9,609 nt of DNA, from NCBI GenBank assembly GCA_938084085.1, contig CALKDV010000457.1, positions 1-9,609 on the forward strand. The letters are read 5' to 3'. Source of the stretch: an uncultured Nannocystaceae bacterium. Its GTDB lineage: Bacteria > Myxococcota_A > Polyangia > Nannocystales > Nannocystaceae. The notes under the pieces were generated by a model. The model ran no database searches, was not told where the DNA came from, and saw only the letters and a list, made by a program, of their open reading frames with translations. Below are positions 1 to 6,022 of the stretch, piece by piece. The first letter of the stretch is position 1; every line of letters starts with the position of its first letter. A program made the translations under genes and the position numbers.

Positions 1-870
1 CCGGTAGAAGTAGGCGGCCATCTCTGCATTCTGGAAACGAACCTGCCAGGTCTGCGCAAACGTCGACAGCAACGCGACGCGCATCCCCTCATCCTCCACG
101 AGGCTGGCGCGACGATCCATCAGCTTTTGCAGGTGGCCGTAGTGCTCGCCCGCGGCGAGCATGAGCTCACTGAGGTAACCCGCGGCTTGGTTCATTGGAT
201 TGGCGTCGAGCGCCTTGAAGACATAGGGGAGCAAGCGCTCGTCCGCGGGTGCCTCAATTTGAAGCATCCGGGCGCAGCGCAGATACAACGCGCTGACCTC
301 GGGTCCTCGGTTTTGTGCCGAAGCCGCCAGAGGATCGGCCTCACCAACGAGCCCGGCCAACTGACCCACGAGGGCGTCAAACTCTGCCGTCCAATTCGCG
401 CGGTCGTAGCTGACCTCTGCGACCCGTGCTTGGTACTCCGCGTTTCCTGCGTCTGCGGCAAGCGCCGCGTCGAGGAACTGCTTCGCCGTCGCGACGTCAC
501 GCTGATTGAGTTTGGTGACACCGTACGCGTAGTTGAGTTGGGGGGCCCGCGCGGGGTCTTGATTGCTCCGCAGCTCAATACCCATCAAACGCTCGACCAT
601 GTCGAGCGCCGCCATCTCATGAAAAATCTCGCGGGCGTGTTGGAGAGCCGACAGGTTGCTCTGGTCCGTCTTGAACGCCTTGTTGTAGATTTCCATCGCT
701 CGACTTTTGTCGAGCAGGTCGGCTTCGCAGGTTCCCGCAAGTGAGAAAAGGGATGCCGATTGGGATCCCGCGTCGGCAAGCTGGTCGCACTCGGCTTCCA
801 TTTCGTTGATGACGGATGACCAGTCGTGAACCTGCTTGAGGCGGCCCTTGATGCGCTCGTAGATCTGCAT
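1..870 (-). CDS. TPR-like repeat protein, N-terminal 290 codons, 3' end outside the window
   Basis: An uninterrupted frame runs from an ATG at 870 to the left edge with no stop, so only the N-terminus is visible. The start is supported by AAGG eight bases upstream and a candidate promoter at 927-955. The protein has no signal peptide. It is a chain of amphipathic helices with TPR-like spacing: about residues 40-75 (around SRAMEIYNKAF), 108-148 (YAYGVTKL, then FLDAALAADAGNAEY) and 190-240 (ALYLRCARML, then VFKALDANPMNQAA). Such repeats normally serve as protein-binding scaffolds. Glt clusters of myxobacteria include a very large TPR protein, GltI (AgmK). This could be its counterpart, because it lies downstream of a GltG-like gene, but that is inference. 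It is certain to be coding by length and composition (codons lack stops over 870 nt and helix periodicity is clear); its function is uncertain. Confidence 0.8.
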   Translation of the reverse strand, partial: MQIYERIKGRLKQVHDWSSVINEMEAECDQLADAGSQSASLFSLAGTCEADLLDKSRAMEIYNKAFKTDQSNLSALQHAREIFHEMAALDMVERLMGIELRSNQDPARAPQLNYAYGVTKLNQRDVATAKQFLDAALAADAGNAEYQARVAEVSYDRANWTAEFDALVGQLAGLVGEADPLAASAQNRGPEVSALYLRCARMLQIEAPADERLLPYVFKALDANPMNQAAGYLSELMLAAGEHYGHLQKLMDRRASLVEDEGMRVALLSTFAQTWQVRFQNAEMAAYFYR

Positions 871-926
871 GATGTTTGCCTTATCTCTCGTCGATTACGC
901 GGTCTTCATCGCGCAATTGGGACGCG

Positions 927-955
927 ATGATACATGCCCCCGCACGGCCGTTCAA
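927..955 (-). promoter_or_regulatory. Candidate sigma70-type promoter for the TPR-like gene at 1-870
   Basis: On the minus strand TTGAAC (950-955) is followed after exactly 17 bases by TATCAT (927-932). TATCAT matches TATAAT at five of six positions. The predicted start of transcription would give a leader of about 50 nt before the ATG at 870. The ten bases TATCATCGCG recur exactly at the candidate promoter at 2331-2359. Confidence 0.45.
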
Positions 956-1342
956 CGCGATCAGGACCCCTTTCGTCCCTATTTTTAAGGAATCAACCAC
1001 GCGAGGGATCGGCGCTCGCGAGCGACCGTTCGACCGCGGAATGGTGGGCGGTCTACGGCGCCGCAGTCCGTGCGCTCCTTCCAGGGTCAGCCGATCGTCG
1101 CGGAGGACCCGTCGGCTGCGGTTGGCTGTGAGGTGCCCAGCATGCGTCGACCATCCTGCGGTCGCGATCGACCCGAATTTGGGACGAATCTGCACCAGGG
1201 CCGCAAAACAGCGTGTGTGGCCCGCCCAACGTCACCTCATTCGGCGATCTTTATGGCGTCGCAGATTCCCCAACTGGCCACGCGGGCGGGGCTTCCAGCC
1301 CCTACCTAGATGCCCTACGAAAAGAGCGCGTGATCCGCAGGC

Positions 1343-1370
1343 CCGTTGGACTTCGTGCGTCGTCCAACGG
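1343..1370 (-). terminator. Stem-loop after the TPR lipoprotein gene, possible terminator
   Basis: There is a perfect 9-bp inverted repeat, CCGTTGGAC (1343-1351) and GTCCAACGG (1362-1370), with a 10-nt loop. It begins about 36 nt after the stop codon of the gene at 1406-2308. No U-tract follows directly in the direction of transcription; a CTCTTTT run lies roughly 10-20 nt further. It may be a weak intrinsic terminator or a 3'-end stabilising hairpin. Confidence 0.4.
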
Positions 1371-1405
1371 TTGCTCACTCATCGCGCGGCGCAGCGAAAC
1401 GACGA

Positions 1406-2308
1406 CTAGTTCACGATGTCGTTGCACTTTTGCAGCGTATCTTGGGCGGCTTTGCGGATGTCCTCGGGCACGCCTTGCCCCGCGCGGGTCAAAAATGCCT
1501 GGAGTTGCTCTCCGCACTCTTTTTGCATACGCAGATCGGCGTAGGCCATGCCCATACCGTAGAGCACGTCGACGCGATCGGGATCGATCAGCTTTGCTTT
1601 CTTGAACGCGTCGACCGCTTCTTGTGGCTTGTTCAGCGTCTGGTACGCCCGCCCCAAGCCGTTCCACATCTCGGGGTCGGTCTCATTGATCTGGGCGCCC
1701 ACATCGAGGACGGACATCGCCACGTTGGCATGCCCATAGTCGATGTACATGTTGCCGAGCGCCACAAAGCACTTGCTGTATTTGCCGTTGGTGTTGATGC
1801 AAGCGCGGTACGAGGCGTCTGCCGCAGCAGGGTCGTCCAACTTCTCTTGAAGCTCACCAACGTGAAAGTGAGCCTTGTAGGCGGCGGGGTTGGCGGCGAT
1901 GGTCTTGTTGAAAGACTCGATGGCCTCGCCGTACTTTGCGTCACGCTCCGTCGCCGGGACACCGGACGCTCCACCCTGGGCCGACTGAACGACGCCGAGC
2001 TGAAAGTAGTAATCGGAGTTGGCCTCATCACCCATCGTCAAAATAGCCTGCTTGATCGCCTGCTCCGCGTCCGGCCAGCGTTCTTGCTTCACGAAGAGCT
2101 TGCCCATGTTGTAGTGGGCGAGCGCGTGCATTGGATCTTTTTGAACCGCGTCTTGGAAGGCTCGCTCTGCACCCGAAAAGTTCCCTTTTTGGAGCTGACG
2201 AATCCCTTCGTTCATCGCGCGGGTCGACTCGTTTCGCGTGGGGCTTTGGAGTTTGCAACCCGCCATCAACAGTGCGGGGAGGAGAAGGGTCATCGAGAGT
2301 TTTTTCAT
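1406..2308 (-). CDS. TPR repeat lipoprotein (300 aa), Glt/Nfs-associated
   Basis: The chosen ATG at 2308 gives a 300-aa protein. The longer frame to 2365 is rejected because this ATG has AAGG seven bases upstream and opens directly into a lipoprotein signal: MKK, a hydrophobic stretch, then LLMAGC with the lipidated Cys at residue 18. The mature part is nearly all TPR: helical pairs around residues 28-62 (GNFSGAERAFQDAVQKDP), 63-96, 98-145, 146-180, 182-214, 216-250 and 252-285. The pattern A/G-x3-A-x6-DP is clear in most. It probably sits in the outer or inner membrane facing the periplasm and binds partner proteins. It is single-domain, with no enzyme motif. It lies downstream of the GltG-like gene but has its own candidate promoter. 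It could be a second GltE-type lipoprotein; I do not assign a symbol. Confidence 0.85.
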   Translation of the reverse strand: MKKLSMTLLLPALLMAGCKLQSPTRNESTRAMNEGIRQLQKGNFSGAERAFQDAVQKDPMHALAHYNMGKLFVKQERWPDAEQAIKQAILTMGDEANSDYYFQLGVVQSAQGGASGVPATERDAKYGEAIESFNKTIAANPAAYKAHFHVGELQEKLDDPAAADASYRACINTNGKYSKCFVALGNMYIDYGHANVAMSVLDVGAQINETDPEMWNGLGRAYQTLNKPQEAVDAFKKAKLIDPDRVDVLYGMGMAYADLRMQKECGEQLQAFLTRAGQGVPEDIRKAAQDTLQKCNDIVN

Positions 2309-2330
2309 AGGCCGGCCTTGACGCGGCGCG

Positions 2331-2359
2331 ATGATAACGAGCGGCACGAGGGTCCACAA
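2331..2359 (-). promoter_or_regulatory. Candidate sigma70-type promoter for the TPR lipoprotein gene
   Basis: On the minus strand TTGTGG (2354-2359) is followed after 17 bases by TATCAT (2331-2336). Transcription would begin about 16 nt before the ATG at 2308, just leaving room for the AAGG ribosome binding site at 2316-2319. The -10 and the four bases after it are identical to those of the candidate promoter at 927-955. Confidence 0.45.
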
Positions 2360-2424
2360 GACCAATGGCTGTCATGGCCGAGATGAACGAGCGTGGATCG
2401 CAACTAACGGTCGACACCTTCCGG

Positions 2425-2455
2425 GCAGCGTGAGCCGGCGCCGGGCGGACGCTGC
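2425..2455. repeat. GC-rich inverted repeat in the intergenic region
   Basis: GCAGCGT (2425-2431) pairs with ACGCTGC (2449-2455). The 17-nt interior contains the 10-bp palindrome CCGGCGCCGG. No T-run follows on either strand, so a terminator role is doubtful. It could be a transcript-end hairpin for the GltG-like gene or a protein-binding site upstream of the next promoter. Confidence 0.35.
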
Positions 2456-2667
2456 ATCGGGAGTCCGAGCGGGTCCGCCATGGGTGTGAGGTGATAGCGC
2501 GATCTACGCGGAAGGTTTTAAACACCTCATGGAGCGAAGCGTCGTCCCCGACAAGCGCGCGGCCGCTGGTCCGCGATGGGGACATGCTCCCCCGCCCGTT
2601 CCCAAGACGCCGCGAAACCCCAGCCGCCATGCGGTTGAGGCTTCGCGTACGACGGGTTTGCCGTCGA

Positions 2668-4770
2668 TCAACCCGGTGAGAGGTTGAACGGATAGGTCAC
2701 GATAACCTGTCCACCACCTCGAGGTTTCGGGAACTTCCAGCGCTTGACCGCCTTGGCGATACAGCGCGAGACCTGCTTGTCCTTGGTCGTGTCACTCGCG
2801 ACGACAGAGTTCGAAACCTTGCCTGTCGTGCCAATCACAAACTGAACAGCGACGCGGCCGGACAGGTTCGGGTTTCGGCTGAGACCCTGGTTGTAACAGC
2901 CGCGGACCTCGTTGATGTGCGAGCGGACGATACGACGAATGATGTCCTTATCGAGCGCGCCTTGGACCTTCGCCTTCGCCTGGCGAACGCGAGGGACGCG
3001 CTTGCCTTTGCCACCGAAGCCCGCGCCGGATCCCCGCCCGTAGCCAGACCCAGAGCCGCCGCCGCCGCCCTTGCCGATCAGACCGGTGTTGCCGAGACCG
3101 ATGGTTCCTTCACCGGTACCACCACCACCACGGCCGGTTCCGACCAAGCCCAGACCGCCTACGCCGTAGGCTTCGCCGACTTCGCTCCCGGTCAAACCTC
3201 CCCATACATCGCTGTCGTCATTGCCAACCGCGAAGGCTCCACCGTAGGGTGAGGCCAGGAAGTGGCCGCTTTGTTGGGCCATCACACCGAGGATACCCGC
3301 TTGGCGTGCTGCCATCTCGGGATCAAAGTTACGTGCCATCTGCGGGATAGCGTCTTTGGGACCCTTCATGGCGTAGAGGCCGGACTTGCTCTTACTCGAG
3401 GGCTTGCCCATCTTGCCTTCTGCGCCCTTGTGGCGCTGTCCAGTCCCGCCAGCCTCTTCGTCACTATCTTCTTCTTCCTCTGGCGGAGGCTCTTCTTCTT
3501 TCACTTCGTCGGGCTGATTCATGAAGCCGACAAAGCGGTTCTCGCCTGCCCCGTCATCGAGGTCGAAGCCCAAGGCCCCCTCTGCGGTGGTCAAGATGAG
3601 TCCCGCGAACAGCACCGTCAGCAGCGAAACGCCGCCAAAGTAGCCAAGGAAGAGCTTGTCGATCTCTTGACGACTGGCGAGGACTTTGCCCGACTTGACG
3701 CTATTGATGAGGAAGGTGATGTCGCCGTAGACGACCTTGCATCGGGCGTCCGCGGGAAGAGGGAAGCTGTACGCGCCGCCTTGAGCCATGGCACGGCCTT
3801 GGCTTACGAGCTCTTTCAGACTGTGGGTCGCACCACCCATGGTGACCGAACCCGTCATGCCCTCCGCGAAGGTGACCGAGTAGTCGCCCGCAGCGCCGCC
3901 TCGAACGAGCGGGAACGCCACCTTGTCGGGGAGTCCGGCGGTCGGAACATGTAGGGTCGCGTGATGGCCCTCGCCGATCAGGAAGTTGCGGACAACCCTC
4001 TCCGCGCGACGCTGTGCGCCGATGACCAGCGGCACGACACCCAAAATCATCAAGATGATACCGAGCGGGCCGGTGCCCCAACCGGGAGCAGCGGGGGCAG
4101 GCAGGTCATGCTTGCGAGCGTCGACGGCGAGCGTGCTCCACGCTTCCCAGTCCTGACTCACTTCATGGCCGAAAATCACCATGCCACCGATCACGAGCAC
4201 GAGCCCGATACCCATCAAGGCCGGCACCATCTTCTGGCGCGCCCCGCTGTTGTGCCCGACGAATGACACGTCGATGACGGTAGATCCGAGCATCGACATC
4301 ACCTCAGCGACGGGGCGGGAATCGTTATCCTCCATCTCCGTTGCGTCAAAAGCGATGGCTTCAGAGATGGCCGCTTGGCGTGCGACCTTCGCAGCTTCCG
4401 CGACCGCCGCGGCGTGCGCCGCCTGTTGGGCGTTCGCCGCCTGTTGGGCGTGCGCCGCCTGCGTCGCTTCGTCCACCAACGCGACCTTGAGGCTGAAGCC
4501 TCCGATGACGACCTCATCGCCGTCGGAAAGCGCTGCGTTGCCGCTCACGGCCATGCCGTTGAGCGCGGTGCCGCCCTTGCTGCCCAAGTCCACCAGCCGA
4601 ACATCCGCGCCCGACACCTCGATGACTGCGTGAATGCGCGCGACCCCTTCACCATCAAGGTGGAGATCACTCGTCGCGCGGCCACCGATCTTGATGGCCT
4701 CTTTATTAAAGGACTTCTGGTCTACGACCTGGCCGTCCCGTTGAACTTCGATATTGACGATGGTGGACAT
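2668..4770 (-). CDS. gltG: GltG-like FHA / trans-envelope / TonB-type protein (700 aa)
   Basis: This is a modular protein. Residues 5-97 form an FHA domain (IKIGGRATSDLHLDG, ARIHAVIEV, VDLGSKGGTALNG). Residues 104-135 are an Ala/Gln-rich linker. Hydrophobic segments lie at about 181-202, 233-252 and 372-394. A beta-rich domain (about 265-370) lies between TM2 and TM3. Residues 421-440 are acidic and Pro-rich, and 525-590 are Gly-rich. The C-terminus (603-697) is an AgmX/PglI TonB-like domain with GCYNQGL, LSGRVAVQF, SRCIAKAVKRWKFP and VIVTYPF. Positive residues before TM1 and after TM2 put the FHA and middle domains in the cytoplasm and the TonB-like end in the periplasm. In M. xanthus, GltG/NfsG link the AglRQS motor to outer-membrane parts; that role here is inferred. 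The ATG at 4770 has AGGA close upstream. GltJ is less likely because no zinc-ribbon or GYF domain is seen. Confidence 0.85.
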   Translation of the reverse strand: MSTIVNIEVQRDGQVVDQKSFNKEAIKIGGRATSDLHLDGEGVARIHAVIEVSGADVRLVDLGSKGGTALNGMAVSGNAALSDGDEVVIGGFSLKVALVDEATQAAHAQQAANAQQAAHAAAVAEAAKVARQAAISEAIAFDATEMEDNDSRPVAEVMSMLGSTVIDVSFVGHNSGARQKMVPALMGIGLVLVIGGMVIFGHEVSQDWEAWSTLAVDARKHDLPAPAAPGWGTGPLGIILMILGVVPLVIGAQRRAERVVRNFLIGEGHHATLHVPTAGLPDKVAFPLVRGGAAGDYSVTFAEGMTGSVTMGGATHSLKELVSQGRAMAQGGAYSFPLPADARCKVVYGDITFLINSVKSGKVLASRQEIDKLFLGYFGGVSLLTVLFAGLILTTAEGALGFDLDDGAGENRFVGFMNQPDEVKEEEPPPEEEEDSDEEAGGTGQRHKGAEGKMGKPSSKSKSGLYAMKGPKDAIPQMARNFDPEMAARQAGILGVMAQQSGHFLASPYGGAFAVGNDDSDVWGGLTGSEVGEAYGVGGLGLVGTGRGGGGTGEGTIGLGNTGLIGKGGGGGSGSGYGRGSGAGFGGKGKRVPRVRQAKAKVQGALDKDIIRRIVRSHINEVRGCYNQGLSRNPNLSGRVAVQFVIGTTGKVSNSVVASDTTKDKQVSRCIAKAVKRWKFPKPRGGGQVIVTYPFNLSPG
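4412..4465. repeat. 18-bp tandem repeat inside the GltG-like gene
   Basis: Two nearly identical 18-bp units (4412-4429 and 4430-4447, one mismatch) and a third partial unit encode alternating AAHAQQ/AANAQQ in the linker after the FHA domain. The in-frame 18-bp unit would allow linker length to change by six residues through slippage. Confidence 0.7.
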
Positions 4771-4882
4771 GATCCTGCGCGTTTCTTTTGCGGTGCAGTA
4801 CTTTGGACCGCGGAGAACCTAAAAAGTTCCGCCGCAGTCTGAGAAACTTGGTGGGGGTTCGTGAGTTGACGCGTATCGCGAA

Positions 4883-5179
4883 CTAAATGTCGCGCGCCGC
4901 TTTGATCATCTCGGGGATGAAGCCTGCCCGAATGGTGATGAGGCTGTCGTGCTTGCTGCCGCTGCGGGAGGTGATCAAGGCGCCTTCCGGCGAGAGCAGC
5001 TCTCCGTCAACGTTGTCATCTTCGAAGTCGTAGACGGTCGATCCGCCAGCGTCTTGACCGCGATTGGCCGACTGGTCAGAACCGCCACCCGCGGGCGCCG
5101 CCTGGACGAAAGAAGGCACCAACAAACCGGCGGCGAAGCACACCACCGAGACTCGACAAATCATTTGTTTCGAACGCAT
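4883..5179 (-). CDS. Small exported protein, GltF/CglF-like (98 aa), downstream paralogue
   Basis: The ATG at 5179 is chosen over the longer frame to 5440 because it opens a clear signal peptide: MRSKQ, a hydrophobic core, then SFVQA before APAGG, with likely cleavage after residue 27. AGG lies four bases upstream. The mature part starts with a Gly/Ser/Gln spacer and ends in a compact block at about residues 49-98 with VYDFEDDNVDGELLSPEG, SKHDSLI, R and F, then FIPEMIKAARDI at the end. Small secreted proteins with this acidic YDFED-VDG-L-P-G pattern occur in Glt clusters of myxobacteria; I recall them as CglF or GltF, but cannot confirm which. It is followed 112 bp later by the GltG-like gene, in the place GltF takes in the gltD-E-F-G order. 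Function is probably structural, in the periplasm or outer membrane. Confidence 0.75.
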   Translation of the reverse strand: MRSKQMICRVSVVCFAAGLLVPSFVQAAPAGGGSDQSANRGQDAGGSTVYDFEDDNVDGELLSPEGALITSRSGSKHDSLITIRAGFIPEMIKAARDI

Positions 5180-5214
5180 CGGACCTGTTTTTCCCAAGCT
5201 GCTGAGGTGCGGCG

Positions 5215-5244
5215 ATGGTATGCCCCGACGCACCAGCCTGCAAA
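5215..5244 (-). promoter_or_regulatory. Weak candidate promoter for the small exported protein at 4883-5179
   Basis: On the minus strand TTTGCA (5239-5244) is followed after 18 bases by TACCAT (5215-5220). The following bases CGC continue the TAtCATCGC pattern seen at the other two candidate promoters. The implied leader is about 29 nt. The match is weak. Confidence 0.25.
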
Positions 5245-5342
5245 CCCTTCGAGCGCGAAAATTGCGATCGAATGCCGCGAAGGTTGCGTCGCTGCTGAAA
5301 CGGCTTTCGCGGCCTTCAATCCGCTGAAGAGAGCCACCCAGC

Positions 5343-5369
5343 CCCATTCGCGCGCTGTGCGCGCATGGG
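5343..5369. terminator. Strong stem-loop between the two small exported protein genes
   Basis: CCCAT (5343-5347) pairs with ATGGG (5365-5369), and inside it GCGCGC pairs with GCGCGC around a TGT loop, with a two-base bulge. It lies about 68 nt after the stop of the gene at 5437-5736. The TTTT run (5370-5373) follows only in the plus-strand direction, opposite to the flanking genes, so it is either a bidirectional terminator or a processing hairpin. Confidence 0.4.
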
Positions 5370-5436
5370 TTTTGTCCGCGATCTCTTTGATGAAATGGCC
5401 ACCGACACCGGGGAATGCTCAGCCATGACCGCCGTC

Positions 5437-5736
5437 TCACATGTCGTGGGCAAAACGCATGAGCCGATCGACGAAATCGGTGCGGGGAGAGATCAGACTC
5501 TGATGCCGTAACGAGCTACCTGCGACAACTCGCTCACCCATGGGGCCGAGCCGATCTCCGTCGACAGACTCTCCATCGTCGTAGCGGACCTCCCGGACGC
5601 TATCGGGTCGCTCGCTCCAGTCGCCGCCGTCCGAGTCATCAACAGACGTGTGGGTAGGCGGACTCATTTCGGCAGCAACTCGAGTCATCGCACCGACCAT
5701 GACCGGTGATGTCCAAACAAAGAACATCATCAACAT
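5437..5736 (-). CDS. Small exported protein, GltF/CglF-like (99 aa), upstream paralogue
   Basis: The ATG at 5736 has GGGAG seven bases upstream and opens a hydrophobic leader (MLMMFFVWTSPVMVGAMT); the longer frame to 5919 adds unstructured Arg-rich sequence and is rejected. The leader has no positive charge before its core, which is unusual for a signal peptide, so export is probable rather than certain. The spacer is Ser/Asp-rich. The last 46 residues align without gaps to the downstream paralogue, sharing VDG-x2-L-x-P-x-G, then H-x-SLI-x2-R-x2-F and a final A-x-D, about one residue in three. It is therefore a diverged tandem copy. No good promoter was found directly upstream. Its role is probably an accessory or alternative component of the same envelope complex. 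Coding status rests mainly on the conserved block. Confidence 0.65.
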   Translation of the reverse strand: MLMMFFVWTSPVMVGAMTRVAAEMSPPTHTSVDDSDGGDWSERPDSVREVRYDDGESVDGDRLGPMGERVVAGSSLRHQSLISPRTDFVDRLMRFAHDM

Positions 5737-5952
5737 CGACGCGCTCCCGAACCCTCGCCAGTGCCTACGTGCGCCCGAGCAGATCCCCGACAGAGGCGGC
5801 TCCCCCGCGGAACACGGGCGTCGACCAAGGTGACGGTGCTGTCGGACTGGTTGGAACGAGTCAACAAAATGCTCAGGCATCTCTCGTCCAACGCGCGACA
5901 AGCGATTTCGGTCTGCCATGACCTCGTCAAACCGTAAGCGTCCCGTACATAA

Positions 5953-5987
5953 ACAACGCGGCGGTCCGTGAGGAGACGCCGCGTTGT
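5953..5987 (-). terminator. Terminator-like stem-loop after the GltE-like gene
   Basis: A perfect 11-bp inverted repeat, ACAACGCGGCG (5953-5963) and CGCCGCGTTGT (5977-5987), encloses a 13-nt loop. It begins 35 nt after the GltE-like stop codon. On the minus strand the stem runs into TTGTTTATG, a short imperfect T-run. This probably ends the gltD-gltE transcript. Confidence 0.6.
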
Positions 5988-6022
5988 GGAGTCACGCGCA
6001 CCTGCGCGTACGATGAGAGAGG

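Larger units (their letters stand above)
871..1405. other. Intergenic region without a convincing gene
   Basis: This 535-bp gap lies between two minus-strand genes. Open frames here on both strands translate to arginine- and proline-rich low-information protein with no domain, signal peptide or clear ribosome binding site. I see two signals: a perfect 9-bp inverted repeat near the preceding gene's stop (1343-1370) and a candidate promoter for the next gene (927-955). The remainder shows nothing I can name. A small RNA cannot be excluded. Confidence 0.55.
2309..2667. other. Intergenic region with promoter and inverted repeats
   Basis: This 359-bp gap separates the GltG-like stop from the next lipoprotein start. 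An open frame crosses it on the minus strand, but its translation shows no domain, and it then runs out of frame over the lipoprotein gene. Signals seen are the candidate promoter (2331-2359), the GC-rich inverted repeat (2425-2455), a 7-bp inverted repeat TGAGGTG (2487-2493) and CACCTCA (2523-2529), and a small 6-bp hairpin just after the GltG-like stop (CGACGG 2650-2655, CCGTCG 2661-2666). Confidence 0.5.

Noticed and set aside
127..744. Plus-strand frame of 205 codons at the left edge
   Set aside because: The minus-strand frame over the same DNA is longer, stop-free to the edge, and has TPR-like helix periodicity and a good start.
881..1195. Minus-strand frame of 104 codons just upstream of the gene at 1-870
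   Set aside because: It overlaps the likely promoter, is Arg-rich, and shows no domain, signal peptide or clear ribosome binding site.
1346..2386. Long plus-strand open frame opposite the TPR lipoprotein gene
   Set aside because: The minus strand has a lipobox, TPRs and a good ribosome binding site; the plus frame translates to Leu/Val/Arg/His-rich antisense shadow without domains.
2028..2630. Minus-strand frame of 200 codons spanning the intergenic gap and the lipoprotein gene start
   Set aside because: Its second half is out of frame with the well-supported TPR lipoprotein gene, and its first half has no recognisable features.
5737..5919. N-terminal extension of the upstream small exported protein
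   Set aside because: The extension is unstructured and Arg-rich and would bury the hydrophobic leader; the internal ATG at 5736 has its own ribosome binding site.
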